Of a DNA stretch of 64,000 nt, positions 25,403 to 37,019 are shown in pieces. Numbering within the stretch: the stretch's first letter is position 1; every line of letters begins with the position of its first letter. Below the pieces are notes generated by a model that was given only the letters and a program-made list of their open reading frames with translations, did not search any database and had not been told where the DNA came from. The position numbers and the translations under genes were made by a program. The DNA is from Eublepharis macularius (lineage: Eukaryota > Chordata > Lepidosauria > Squamata > Eublepharidae), in the NCBI RefSeq assembly GCF_028583425.1, contig NC_072796.1, forward strand, positions 127,941,464 to 128,005,463. The letters are read 5' to 3'.

Positions 25403-26410
25403 TATTTCACATTCATAACTTCTCAAAAAATTGGGGGATGGGTGGGTTGGTTACAGGATTCCTGGAAAGGGGGTGCAAATTTCTAAAGGGCATCCTGTGG
25501 CTTAGGCCACCACACTACCCCATACTAGCTCAGACCTTAATTGTCCACTACAAGAACTAGCCTGACATCTTGTCCAACAAATTCTAAATTATACATTCAA
25601 TAATGTTTTATCTTGATCAGAAGCAAAATGAAGAGGCGACAAGTACCGAGCTGGCAGAGTGAGCTGTGCTAGACTGCAGGTGGAAAATATTTCAGAATGC
25701 TCCCCTGTGTAAAAGTTGTTGTAAAAAAAAAACTTGCAAAAAGAAAACTAGTTCACCAGGCAAAAACGCTGCATCCCTGCTGTGCTAGTTTTCTATTTGC
25801 AGAGAGCTCTTTATAATTATATTTCCTGGTCCGTCTGAGAACAGCATCCACCCCCTGAAGCATGCAGTAGTGCCCTCTGTTCTACCACCTCATTCTGCTG
25901 CCTATGTAGACCAGGCCTAGCTCAACTGGTGGCCAAGCTTGCTGGCTGGCAAGGGAATCCTGAATTCCATTGGGCTGGGGAAATGCAAGGTATTGGACAC
26001 ACACACAGCGCAGGCTTCGAAATCTGGTATCCCTTAATTTCCAGATGGATTATTCTGATGTCATTCTGTGACAATGGGAGGAATGTTGGCTCCCGGCACA
26101 ACGCTCCATCCTTCTTCCTCTCCTGAAAGGCAAAGACAACTTTTGTTCCCGCTTAATATAGCTCATGAAGCATGAACCTGCCTTTGGAACACCCATTTTG
26201 TATCTCTGCCTTGGGAAGCTGGGAATGTCAGTGATTTTGCTCCCCGACAACCCTGATACAGCACGGGATCTTGCAGTGGATTTTCTAGACGAGGGGGGGG
26301 AAACAGAAATGAGGGAAGTAAAGGAAGGGAAACTGGGGGGAAAGGTAAGCGATAAGAAACAATGGAAGCTCTGCCCCAATGCCTGCAACATTCTTGCGTC
26401 CTCCATTTTA
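25403..26410. other. Interval without recognised gene
   Basis: No coding domain or repeat recognised. Open frames on both strands at 26050-26458 overlap and have no domain. Confidence 0.35.
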
Positions 26411-26414
26411 TCCT

Positions 26415-26525
26415 CCAAACAACTTTGTGAGGAAAGTGAGGCTGAGAGCCTGGCCTAAGATCAGCTAGTGAGCTTCACAACACAGCTGGGATTTCAGTCA
26501 TTTTAACCATTGCGCCATGCTGAGT
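26415..26525 (-). repeat. tRNA-type SINE remnant
   Basis: Antisense SINE body (AACTTTGTGAGGAAAGTGAGGCTGAGAG, AAGATCAGCTAGTGAGC) and an eroded promoter end (ACCATTGCGCCATGCTGAG). Confidence 0.6.
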
Positions 26526-26662
26526 TCTTGATGGTTTACTTCCGCCAACCATCTGAATGATGCATTCTGAATCCACGGAAGCTTCCCGATAGTCTTCAAG
26601 GGCAGTCCCACAAAGAGCGCAATACAGTAGTTCAGCTCAGAGAGTAAGAAGATAGGGTCTAT

Positions 26663-26934
26663 CGGGGCTTTTTTTCAGCTGGAACGCGGTGGAACGGAGT
26701 TCTGGCACCTCTTGAAAATGGTCACATGGCCAGTGGCCCCGACCCCTGATCTCTAGACAGAGGGGAGCTAAACTCTATCTGGAGATCAGGGGGCGGGGCC
26801 ACCAGCCATGTGACCATTTTCACCAAAGGCAATTTAAACTTTAAAAAACTCCCCCCTTGTTCCAGCTGACCCAAAGTGACATCATTGTGCGGTCCTGAGT
26901 TCCACCACCTCTTTTCCCAGAAAAAAAAGCCCTG
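26663..26934. mobile_element. Nonautonomous hAT-type element, family B copy 3
   Basis: CGGGGCTTTTTTTCAGCTGG at the left, CTTTTCCCAGAAAAAAAAGC plus CCTG at the right. Flanking 8-mers GGGTCTAT and GGGTCCAT match at 7 of 8. Confidence 0.8.
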
Positions 26935-27162
26935 GGGTCCATTGTCACTTAAATGGGTAGTATGGTCATTTAACAAACATGCCCTGCTTTAGCAGCCAAT
27001 GCCGACGAGGGTGTTGCAGAGTTAAGGACAGAAAGGGCAGCGAGCAGAGTCAGAAATCTGTAACTGGGGGCTGTTGATGGAGAACCGAGGTGTTACAACA
27101 AGCATCATTATTTTTATCTGTGAAAAGCTGGAGGCAGGATTCCTTGGTGTGTATTAACAAAA

Positions 27163-27202
27163 GTGTGTGTGTGTGTGTGTGTGCATGCATGCATGCATGC
27201 AT
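27163..27202 (+). repeat. (GT)n plus (GCAT)n microsatellite
   Basis: About ten GT dinucleotides followed by about five GCAT units. Confidence 0.85.
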
Positions 27203-27754
27203 GTGGGGGTTGCCTTTGATTTTTATGGCAATTGGCAACCAAACACACACGCGAGTCACAGGCTGGTTGGTTTTTTTTTTACCGGACAGTTGGCAACCTT
27301 TAAACAGCATTCTATTTATTCGCTTCAGCCTGAGCGCTTCCTCCCTTGGGATCATGTCCAATTTTCTTTGCAAGCCGCCACGCCACTGTGATGTGACATT
27401 TTGATTTCCCTGTAGGGTTTTTTTTAAAAAAAGAAAGCAAGTTGTATAATTAGATGCTACGAATTAAGAGCTTCTTTAAAAAATGAGGCTCTGAGAAGGG
27501 AGAAAATTGAACTAACTTTATCTGGATGAAGAAGAGTTCCAAGGGGTGAAATTCAACCTGCTCCCCTAATTAGACGTTTTAACTTTCTTCCCGTTACTAT
27601 CTACATGAGTACTGAAGATAGAAATAGCACAGAAAAAAAGAAAGGTTTTGAAATAGTGTTCTGTACAGCCCTTAGGAAGCCGTATGAACTCAAGCAGCCA
27701 AATCTATACAATGATGTCAGATGTTTAATAAAACACAGTAAAAGTCATGCTAGC

Positions 27755-28197
27755 CAGGGCTCATTTTGAGGGGGAATGCGCAGGAACGCAGTTCCGGCAG
27801 TTCCCCAAAGAGGTCACATGTCAGGTGGCCCCACCTACCTGACAGCCATTTGGGGCCCGTTTCAGCCTGGATTGGGGCCGAAACGGCCCGGATCAGGCCT
27901 CGGATGGGTGGTGGATCACTCACCCACTCAGCAGCGGCCCGATCCTGACCTTTTCCACCCCTTTTCAGCCATTTTCAGCCCCTTTTTGCCATTTTGGGCC
28001 CTATTTCAGCCCTGAATGGCCAGGATTGGGTCCAAAACAGCCAGGATAGGTGATGTCAGGGGGTGTGCCATATGCAAATCAGTTATCTCAATAGCACACT
28101 TCGGGTGGTGGCAAGGGGTGTGGCATATGCTAATGAGTTATGCTAATAAGTTATGCTAATGAGTTCCTCCAGTTCTTTTTCTACGAAATGACCCCTG
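27755..28197. mobile_element. Nonautonomous hAT-type element, family A copy 2
   Basis: CAGGGCTCATTTTGAGG to CTACGAAATGACCCCTG with perfect flanking 8-mers ATGCTAGC. This copy fixes the family boundaries. Confidence 0.9.
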
Positions 28198-28416
28198 ATG
28201 CTAGCTATATTAACATTTAGTAATCATATCAATGGAATTTCTGTCTTTTCAGATATAGAAGATCTTTAATCTCAGAGGATGCTATTTTGCCTGCTTTTTT
28301 TAAAAAAAGAAAAGAAATAGCTATGCTACTGGCTTGTATCTGTTTCCAAAAATTTAAGAGCACATCCACCTTGAATCTCAGTGAGAACAGTGGATTATAA
28401 ATAACATAAACACATC

Positions 28417-28500
28417 TGACGAAGAGAGCTGTGGTTCTCGAAAGCTTATGCTACTATAAAGTTGGTTAGTCTTAAAGGTGCTGCTGGACTCTTTACTATA
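28417..28500. repeat. Palindromic interspersed repeat (family F), partial
   Basis: ACGAAGAGAGCTGTGGTTCTC, GAAAGCTTATGCTACTATAAAG and TCTTAAAGGTGCTGCTGGACTC identify one arm only. Confidence 0.7.
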
Positions 28501-28879
28501 AAAAAATGAATAAAGTTTCCACAGGTTTTCCTCTACTGCTGCTGACCGCCTCTCCTTTGTTCTCTATGGTGTTTCTGAGGGTCTCCTGAGAGCCAGCAAC
28601 AACATTTCAGGGTTCTCATTGGACTGATTTGGGAGAAGATGAAAGGACAGTCTAGAAGAAACAGAAGTCCTGGAGTGATAGCACACCCCTACTGAACTCT
28701 CTCCATCCCCCAAACTCCATCAGCCCCAGGCACAGCCCCAATGTCTCCATGAATAAACCAAACTACTCACACACACTCAGAAATTAAGACACAAGATTTG
28801 TCGTCTGGGTTAAATTAAGGTTTATTAATTAACTGCAAGACTGCAGTTTGCATCTCCCTGCCTTTTTGTGCTGCTTTCC

Positions 28880-29005
28880 TAAAGCGGCAACCTCACAGCC
28901 TAACCTACTTCACATAGATAAAATGGAGGAGAAGAAAATGACGTAAGCCACATTGGATCTCCATTGAGGAGAAAAAGGCAGAGTATAAATGAAGAAAAAA
29001 ATATG
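28880..29005 (+). repeat. 3' half of a tRNA-derived SINE
   Basis: CACAGCCTAACCTACTTCACA, GGAGAAGAAAATGACGTAAGCC and GGATCTCCATTGAGGAGAAAAAGG; the promoter half is missing. Confidence 0.65.
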
Positions 29006-29052
29006 TACAGTAAATACAACTTCACTTCCTTTTTCATGGTAAACATGTAGGC

Positions 29053-29272
29053 TAGGGTTGCCAGCCTCCAGGTAGTGGCTGGAGATCTCCCGGAATTACA
29101 ACCGGTCTCCAGTCCACAGAGATCAGTTCACCTGGAGAAAGTGGCTACTTTGAGGGGAGGACTCTATGGAATTACGCCATGCCGAGGTCCTTTCCCTCCC
29201 CAAACCCCACATTCTCCAGGTTTCTCCAGGTTTCACCCTCAAGATCTCCAGGAATTTCCCAGCTTGGGGATG
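29053..29272. repeat. Family E repeat
   Basis: GGGTTGCCAGCCTCCAGGTAG through CTCCAGGAATTTCCCAGCTTGG, opposite in orientation to the copy at 16703. Confidence 0.8.
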
Positions 29273-29695
29273 CTGAGTGTATTAATTTATCTATTTAGCT
29301 TAAGTATGGTTGCTTGTGCAGTCCTCACCTTCCTCTGAGGTGGATGGCTGGGGGGCTGCTCCTTCTGGAATGAGGCCCAAGACCATTAGGAACTAGTCGG
29401 GTCAGCTGCCGAAGCCTGGCCCATGAGAGAACAGGAGGCCTATTCAAGGCCATTCCGCCCTGCTATGGCAGGCTTTACACAGCGAGAAACTGCCCACCCA
29501 GCTTTCCCTTCAAAAGAGCAATGTGAGATTTGCTGGCTGCTGTATGGCCAAGCAGAAATGTTTGGAATTCTTGTCCAGTTGGCTCAGAGGAGGACTTTCT
29601 TTTTTCTGTTTCAGATTGTTCCGGAAAACTCAAATATTTCAACAGACTTGATCTTCTTGGGACTGACTAGATGCGTTCTGACTGTGGTGCTGGAA

Positions 29696-29996
29696 GGGTT
29701 GGAGCTAAATAAAGAGAACCAGTGTGGTGTAGTTGACCACAACACCACACTGGCTCTTGTTGTTTAGCTCCAACCCAGTTATGGAGTCAGACTAGGATCT
29801 GGGGGACTTGGATTCAAATCCCCACTCTGCCATGGAAGCTGAATGGATGAGTGACCTTGAGTTAGTCACAGCTCTTTGGAGCTCTCTCAGCCTCACCCAC
29901 CTCACAGGGTGATTTTCGTAAGGAGAATAGTAACACACTTGGTAAACCACTCTGAGTGGGCATTAAATTGTCTTGAAGGGCTGTATATAAATCAAA

Positions 29997-30033
<37 letters not shown>

Positions 30034-30168
30034 GGGCCAGTCACACCCTCTCAGCCTAATCTACCTCAGAAAATTGTTGTGAGGATTATATGACAGAAAG
30101 GAGAATACTGTAAGACACTTTGGGTTCCTATTGAGGAGAAAGACAAGGTATTAATGAAGTAAGTAAAT
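29696..30168 (+). repeat. tRNA-type SINE pair preceded by a snap-back palindrome
   Basis: A SINE body (GATTCAAATCCCCACTCTGCC, CACCTCACAGGGTGAT, CCACTCTGAGTGGGC) runs to a (TTG)11-type tract at 30000-30033. The 3' half of another SINE follows (GGGCCAGTCACACCCTCTCAG, to TTGAGGAGAAAGACAAGG). The first SINE starts with a near-perfect palindrome at 29696-29776 formed from its own promoter end and flanking DNA. Confidence 0.7.
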
Positions 30169-30330
30169 AAACATGTGCTTGAGTACATTGGTGAGCCATC
30201 CTGAGGCATCTCGAAGTTGCAGGGAGGAGGTTCTCCTGTTGGCCGCTAGTAACAGACCGGATGCGAGAGGTCTGGGAAGGGAACTCCCTCAATGTAGGGC
30301 AGCAGCGTTCGAAAACGTGTGCTGTCTGGT

Positions 30331-31345
30331 TGTCATGTGTGCTAGCATCCATGCCATTGTTATGTTATGCGCCATCACTGTGTTCTGCGTTTTATACTGA
30401 GAATGATGCCATTTCTGCCAGTGTTGTATTCTGCGTCTTACACTGCATTTTATGTAAAGCCAAATACTGTTACCTTCTGCATTTTAGGAGAAGACTCCTC
30501 CTGAGGGTGTCCAAACTACTAATATTAATTCCCAAAGGAGCTAGCAAGCTCTTCCTTATCTCTAAGAAATATGCGCTTTCATTTCTGTGTGTCCTTGGCT
30601 GGGAGCTTGCAGCTGGGTACTGAAATGTATCTGTTTCATAGGAGAGAAGACTCCACTGTGTACCTTATCTCAGACTAAACTGCTTTTTGTTCCCATGTAA
30701 CTTTTTAGGCTTTTGCGCCTAAGTGCAAAGGGGGGGGGAGAACGTCCCTCCAGGGCTTATTTCGAGGGGGAACGTGCAGGAACACAGTTCCCTAAAGAGG
30801 TCACATGTCAGGTGGCCCCGCCCACCTGATTTTTGGCCATTTGGGGCCTGTTTCGGCTTGGATTGGGGCTGAATCGGCCTGGATCGGACCTCTGACAGGT
30901 GGTGGATCACTCTCCCGCTTAGCAGCGGACTGATCCTGACAGTTTTGGCCCCCTTTTTGGCCATTTTCAGCCCCTTTTTTTTGCCTTTTTGGGCCCAATT
31001 TTGGCCCTGAATGGCCAGGATTGGGTCCAAAACAGCCAAGATAGGTGATGTCAGGAGGCGTGGCATATGCAAATCAGTTATGTTAATGACACGTTTCTGG
31101 TGATGTCAAGGGGCGTGACATATGCTAATGAGGTATGCTAATGAGTTCCTCCCGCTCTTTTTTCTACGGAATGACCCCTGCATCTCTCTATATCAGTAGT
31201 CTTATTGTTTGACTAGTTACTTCTGTCAACTTCTACCTATGAGTGAACACCTGAACTGTATGGATCTCTGAATAAAATTTCTTCAACCAACGCACCTGCG
31301 GGCTTGCTGTGAGGGACTTGGGGATCTAACTGCCAGGGACTGACA
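30331..31345 (+). mobile_element. LTR-like element split by a hAT-type insertion
   Basis: The outer sequence begins TGTCATGTGTGC and ends ACTGACA, and shares the beginning, the AATAAA near its 3' part (about 31272) and the CTTGCTGTGA segment with 39625-40168. Without the inserted family A element it is about 585 bp. No flanking duplication is obvious, so the boundaries are provisional. Confidence 0.45.
30751..31180. mobile_element. Nonautonomous hAT-type element, family A copy 3
   Basis: CAGGGCTTATTTCGAGG to CTACGGAATGACCCCTG, nested in an LTR-like sequence. Flanking 8-mers CGTCCCTC and CATCTCTC match at 6 of 8, suggesting an older insertion. Confidence 0.8.
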
Positions 31346-31639
31346 CCCTAGGACTGGCACTGGTGTGGGGAGAGGGTGGTCTTGTTCAGCATCTCTTGGT
31401 ACAGGTTGGTATGCAGGGAAGGAAAAACAAAGTGAGGAAATCTTTCCAGACTGGATTTGGAGCCAGGATGGAATTTCCCAAATGTCTACCAGGGGAAGTG
31501 GATTACTCTCTTGGTAGTGGCAGCAGGAGAAAAACAAAATTAAAACTGGCTCTCAGACCTATCCCAGAAGTGATGTCGCCTTGTTACCAACAGCCAATTT
31601 TCCTCACCCCCTGCTCCCTTCTGTCTTCTCTAGCCTTTT

Positions 31640-31768
31640 GCCGGTTACCAGTAACTGGGAGTGTGTGACTGGCCCAAAGTCACCCAGCAGGCTTCCCTGG
31701 CAGAGAGGAGATGTGAACCTGGGTCCCAGAATTTACTCTATCCACTACACAAGACTGCCTGTCATTTA
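31640..31768 (-). repeat. tRNA-type SINE remnant
   Basis: Antisense body (GACTGGCCCAAAGTCACCCAGC), B box region (GATGTGAACCTGGGTCCC) and A box region (CTATCCACTACACAAG). Confidence 0.65.
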
Positions 31769-31857
31769 AACCATGATTCCAGGTTCTTTTATGGAATAGT
31801 TTTCCCTACCTTTTAAGGGCCAGGCTACACAGACAGATTCCTTCGCAGAAGAAGAAC

Positions 31858-32058
31858 AAGATCTGGGTCCAGTAGCATCATAAGATCAACTAGATTTCCA
31901 AGGTATGACCTTGTGAGAGTCAAAGCTCCCTTCATCAGAGAACTTTAACTCTTTAAAGCTTATACCCTGGAAATCTAGTTGGTCTTTAAGGTATTATTGG
32001 ACCCAGACCTTGCTCTTTGACTGCTGACCAACATGGCAACTCACCTGAAACTATCTTT
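31858..32058. repeat. Palindromic interspersed repeat (family F)
   Basis: GGGTCCAGTAGCATCATAAGA, inverted AGAGTCAAAGCTCCCTTCATC arms, AATCTAGTTGGTCTTTAAGG and CTGACCAACATGGCAACTCA. Confidence 0.75.
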
Positions 32059-32059
32059 G

Positions 32060-32655
32060 CAGAGGGTGGCTTCTCCTCAGCTACCCACGTGGGTTGCTGG
32101 CATGAATCGGGCAATACACAAATGTCACTGTAACAATTCCACAGCTGCAGTGAATGGAGAAAGTGCTTCTGAAATCTGAAGAATTGTTGCCGGCTGTATC
32201 CACACTCTATATAAATACATTGCCAAAGGTTCCAATAACAAAAAAGTACCACCTGCTTGAGAAGAAATGACATTCATTTGCTTTATTTAATATATTTTAT
32301 GCCTTTCTCAAAGGTTCTGAAGCCACCTTAATAAACCAGGCACCTTGTGACACCTTTCTTGGTGCTCGCCAAGTGTTTTTAGAAAGTGGGTGGGGCCATG
32401 TTGAGCATGTGCCCAGCAGGGCTTCTGATTGGTCACTGGAGATCTGATTGGCTGAGCAGATTTTTTTTTAAAAAATTGCTTCAGCAGCAGCTGCCAATAG
32501 AACACAAGAATCTTCACTCCATGGCTGAAGGAAAGCTGTGTGTATGCTATCCAGAAATATTAATAATAGTAAGAAATTTTTTATTTTAATAGGCATCTTC
32601 TTAAACAGAGCTTCTGTCTGACATGTTACTATTTTATTCATGACCTTACTCCATG
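32060..32655. other. Interval without recognised gene
   Basis: No coding domain or complete repeat seen. A short A/T-rich stretch follows 32270. Confidence 0.3.
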
Positions 32656-32659
32656 ATAT

Positions 32660-32870
32660 TTTGTGTTGGCTCCTCCTCTTGTGGAAGCCATTTTGTGGTT
32701 GGCTCCACCTTTTGTAGTAGCCGTTTTGTCATTGGCTTCGCCTCTTGTGAAAGCCATTTTGTGGTTGGCTCCATCTCTTTTGGAAGCCGTTTTGTGGTTG
32801 GCTCCTCCTCTTGTGGAAGCCATTTTGTGGTTGGCTCCACCCCTTTTGGAAGCCATTTTGTAGTTGGACC
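32660..32870 (+). repeat. 30-bp minisatellite within a dispersed repeat
   Basis: About seven imperfect units of CTTGTGGAAGCCATTTTGTGG plus TTGGCTCCTC stand in tandem. All three frames on both strands stay open for 66-96 codons because the unit is a multiple of three, which explains the repetitive open frames. The flank (CCACCCTGTGTCTGAATTCC) matches 36321-36345, where only a few diverged units are found. Confidence 0.8.
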
Positions 32871-33059
32871 CACCACCCTGTGTCTGAATTCCAAAGGTAC
32901 CCATTGGCCCTTGTTATAAGTGGTTACACGGAGCAAATCAAACCAATACAGTAATCAAAATTAAAGCCTGCAAGTCTGGACGTTCTACATGCAGCCGCAG
33001 TCACTGAACAATGGTCATATTATGAATCCTTGTGTTTGGCTAGAGGACATGTGATCACA

Positions 33060-33515
33060 GGGAGGAGCAACGGCTCAACGGTAGAGCATCTGCTTGAAAC
33101 ACAGAAGGTCCCAGGTTCATTTCATTTCTTTATTTATGATCATTTGACCAATCATGTAACACTATTGTACTAAAAGAGAATTCAAAGCATACAATAGAAC
33201 AAATAAAACAATAAAATTTCCAAAATCTGAAAATCATCAAACAATACCTGGTTACTTGATAGATGATCTTGGCATTCTTATCAGACAGAAGGTAATCAAG
33301 TCAATTCCTGACATAGAATCATAGAGTTGGAAGGAGCCATACAGACCATCTAGTCCAACCCCCTGCCCAGTGCAGGATCAGCCTAAACATCTCTATTTAA
33401 AAGTATTAGGTAGTAAATGATGTGAAGGACCTCAGCTGGAGACCCTGGGGAGCCACTGCTGGTCAGGTTAGGCCTGATCGACCAAGTGTGCAACTCCGTA
33501 TAAGGCAGTGTCATG
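33060..33515 (+). repeat. tRNA-type SINE split by other retroelements
   Basis: The head (CGGCTCAACGGTAGAGCATCT, AAGGTCCCAGGTTCAT) lies at 33068-33119 and the body (GATGTGAAGGACCTCAGCTGG, GTATAAGGCAGTGTCATGTTG) at 33400-33515. In between are an A-rich LINE-like 3' end and a minus-strand CR1-type end at 33312-33400 (ATAGAATCATAGAGTTGGAAGG). Another copy of the same SINE body is at 53222-53385. Confidence 0.65.
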
Positions 33516-34572
33516 TTGTATGTTCACTCTACACATGTCTAGTTCTGGTCAGAGGTTGTTTGAAGGACCTCCTGGGAACATTATGTGCGCTACTTGGAGT
33601 TCTATGCTGGAAGAAAGGTTGGATATAAATGCATTTGTGGGCTCAGCTCATGCAAACCTATGAGCTGTTCTAACCATGACTTTTGCAGGGGCATGAAAAC
33701 ATCCATATGGCAATTTCCACTTCACTTTCTTGACTTAGGCCCCCACCCCTGCGGATGCTATTCCATGCACCACTGGAGGGCTTTTCATAAAACTGGCAAT
33801 TGTTATTTCACTGTAATGCTATAGTGATATAGCAAGTGCCATCTTTTTAACTCCCCCCCCCCAAACATTCCGGTTGTGTCGTGTGGAATGCAGTGTGGGG
33901 GAGTAATGCCAAGGAAAACAGTGCTGATGTGTGTGGGATGTGCAAAAATGCACACCTTTCCATTCTTAATATGTACAAAGGCATTTTTGCTGTGCTCTAT
34001 CCTAAATGATTGCACCAAACCACAAAGTGGGGAGTCAGAAATTGCGCTCCCACAGTGGAAGCAGCAGCAGGAGGGTGAGAGGGGGGCAGGGACAGAATTC
34101 TCACCATGCTGTTCTCATACCGCCCCCCGTTTGCACAGCCCCAAGCTGTTAAAAACACCCCGTAAAAGAACAAAGACAGATAAAAATGGAGCTAAGCAGC
34201 ATCACCATTTTGAAGGTGATGCTAAGCTCCGACCCCCGCCCCCAAATTGGCTGCAAGTAGAGCTTTCACATGGAGTCTCGTAGCAACAGATTTCTCATTT
34301 AAATTGGAGCAAATTAGGCTTAAAAAGGATAGTCCCAGGAGCCGCCTGAGCTATGCTCAGAAAAAGCATGACGTCATATGGAAGTTCTCAATAAAGCAGG
34401 GTTGTGCTGTGTGCCACCCAGCCAAAGTGGAGCAAAACCTCTGTGTGGAAGCCAGAAAGTGCTGTGAGACCCAGTGTCCCATTGTGTACAGACAAAATTG
34501 TTTCTGATTGTGCTCTGGGGCTTGCGGGGAGAGCGGACTAGAAATTTAATAATAATAAATAAGTAATAAATA
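33515..34572. other. Interval without recognised gene
   Basis: Overlapping open frames up to 135 codons (33876-34283 plus strand) have no domain or codon pattern I can support. Confidence 0.3.
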
Positions 34573-34580
34573 AATATATT

Positions 34581-35115
34581 TAGGGCTTTTTTTCAGCTGA
34601 ACACAGTGAAATGGCGTTCCAGCATCTCTTGAAAGTAATCACATGTCTGGTGGCCCCACCCTTTCCCTTTTCAATCAGCCCAAGTGTTGCTGTTTTCAAA
34701 GCCGGCAGGTTTTTCCACTGACAAAGGGGGATTCCCCTCTCATCAGCTTTAAAAAAAGCTGTTTTAAAATGCTGGCAGCTTTTCAGCAGAGGGGAGAGGG
34801 AGGAGGGACCCCTCTCCTCCTCCCTTCAGCTGAAAAAAAGTAGGGGCATTTGAAAGCTGCAACATTTTTCTTGCCATGCAAGAAAACTGTTGCTGCTTTA
34901 AAATGCCCCTACTTTTTTTCAGCTGACAGGAGGGGGATTTCCCTCCCATCAGCTGGCTTTTGAAAGCAACACTTTTGTTGCCACTTTGAGCTTCGGTATA
35001 CTCCATAAAGATTCCCGAATCATTAAGGAGCATACCGAAACATTTAAATACCCGAATCCCAAAGCCGCTTGCCGCTTGAGAGTTCCACCATCTTTTCCCA
35101 GAAAAAAAAGCCCTG
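34581..35115. mobile_element. Hat-type element, family B copy 4, with a different interior
   Basis: TAGGGCTTTTTTTCAGCTG to CCCAGAAAAAAAAGCCCTG, flanked by AATATATT and AATACATT (7 of 8). At 535 bp it is about twice the length of its relatives. Its centre is a separate inverted repeat (AAAGTAGGGGCATTTGAAAG, CTTTAAAATGCCCCTACTTT). Confidence 0.75.
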
Positions 35116-35124
35116 AATACATTT

Positions 35125-35900
35125 AATAATAAAAGGGGTGCCGCAAAGCCCTCTTGCATGAATGGAACACTCTGCTTCCTGTTGGGATCCCATCCTGTAT
35201 AAATGCCACGCAGCAATAATAATATGACAAATATTGCAAGCCCCAAGGATCGGCAGTTTTGACTTGCAAGCCCCAAGGATCGGCAGTCATTCAGGGATGT
35301 TGAATGACATGAGCACATTATTTGGGGTGAGGCTAATGTTGAATCTGAAACCTATTTTTTGTCATTAGTATTTGCACTGAGTACAACCACGAGCAGCCTC
35401 ACCCACTACGAATGAATCTGTCAGTGCCTGGGAGGCACAGAAGCTTTGATCATGGGAAATTAAATGGCAGCAAACTGCCGGGTCCTTTGCCTTTCCTTTT
35501 AATTTCCTCCTCAAAGCCTCCTTCATTTTCTGTGAATTGCATACGGCGATAATGCATGCGTGCCTCTCATCACACAGCAGAACGCAGTGTCTACAGTCTG
35601 TCATCAAGACCCAATTGACACTTCCTTTAGCAAGTCTGTGGTATGTTGCGGAAGGGGGGAAAAACAGTTTATTTTGGGATAATGTTTACTTCGCACAGGG
35701 TTTTTTTTTTTTTGCTGTTTGCAGGATATGTTCTCCTTGTCGACCACAATTAAGGTGAATGAGTCAGAAAGGTTCATAAAAGGAGACAGAACTGATTTAA
35801 GGGGGTTTATTTACAGAGATATGCTGTTTGTTATCTCAGTGCTATCATCCTAGAGTCTTGTTGAACTCTAGAGTCTTGGTTCATTCATGGGTCACATTCA
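35125..35900. other. Interval without recognised gene
   Basis: A tandem pair of CTTGCAAGCCCCAAGGATCGG lies at about 35235-35285. No gene or complete repeat recognised. Confidence 0.3.
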
Positions 35901-36060
35901 AGGTGTTCCACTATGGATGGATTCAGACGTCACGGGCCAGGCACAGCAGGCGTCCGGGGCGGCATGTGGAACCTCCCCAGCCACCCACTGGGCCCAACTG
36001 GGAGTGCGGGCAGCCTCCGCACGCCATCCCAGCCACCTGCCGGCCAATGGGGCGTGCCTT

Positions 36061-36101
36061 GCTGCGTGATGATGTCATCACGCAGTGACATCATCACGCA
36101 A
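36061..36101. repeat. Perfect 15-bp inverted repeat with CRE/AP-1-like core
   Basis: TGCGTGATGATGTCA and TGACATCATCACGCA face each other across 8 bases. The arms contain TGATGTCA/TGACATCA, close to CRE and AP-1 sites. It sits in a GC-rich repeat-like block (35915-36170). Confidence 0.6.
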
Positions 36102-37019
36102 TCCAGGGGTGTGCGCACGTAGGGCCAGCCGCAGGCGCTAGAAACCTTGGCGCTGCCCCACCACTGCACAGATCAGCTGTACAGATTTTGAAAACCACTG
36201 CTTTCACATCCCAAGGATCTTCACTGTGTGTCTAAAGGTAAACTGTAGCAGCCATTTTGTGGCTGGCTTTGTCTCCAGTGACACCTGTTTTGTGGTAGCC
36301 ATATTGTTGCTGTGCCCACCACACTGTGTCAGAATTCCACATGTACCTGCAGGCTCAAAAAGATTGGGGATCCCTGGCCTAGTGGTTGCGAGAAGCGCTA
36401 TTCAATTAACCGTAGTTTATATGAGCTCAGATGCCACAGCAAAGCACAGTTAGTACACACTGTGCTTAGCAAATCAGCAACAGGCTCCAGTTTTTTTTTT
36501 AATAACAGGCTCCAGTTTGAAATGCTGGTTTGATGTCAACCAACAAAACCCTGTTGGCCCCTCTGAAATCAGACATTACAGCTAGCTGGGGGTTGATCCG
36601 GCATATTTTTTGTAAACTATGGCTTACTGTAATGTCTGAACCTAGTCTGTACAGGTGGACTTCCAAGTTCTTACTGGCATAGAGACTATTCACATTGCTT
36701 TTTCTACTGCTGGACCCAGAAAGAATCCCATGCAAACTGAGGGCATGCTTTGAAATGCCCCGACACTCCCTTGCAACTCTGCATTGCTTGGATAAGGCCA
36801 GGACAAGTGAGGATGCGGCCTGTCAGGGAAACTTTTTAGTCTTGTTGCACTAAAGAACCCCCAATAAGCTTTTGAAGAAACTTTGCAAACATATATGGCA
36901 TTTTGTAATATTTGCTTTATTTACAAAAGTGCAAGGAGATGGATGCTCACAAGGCACCCCAACAGGAAGATGCTACACCCTAATTTGTTTCAGCAAAATC
37001 ACAACATTAAAAGGACTAA

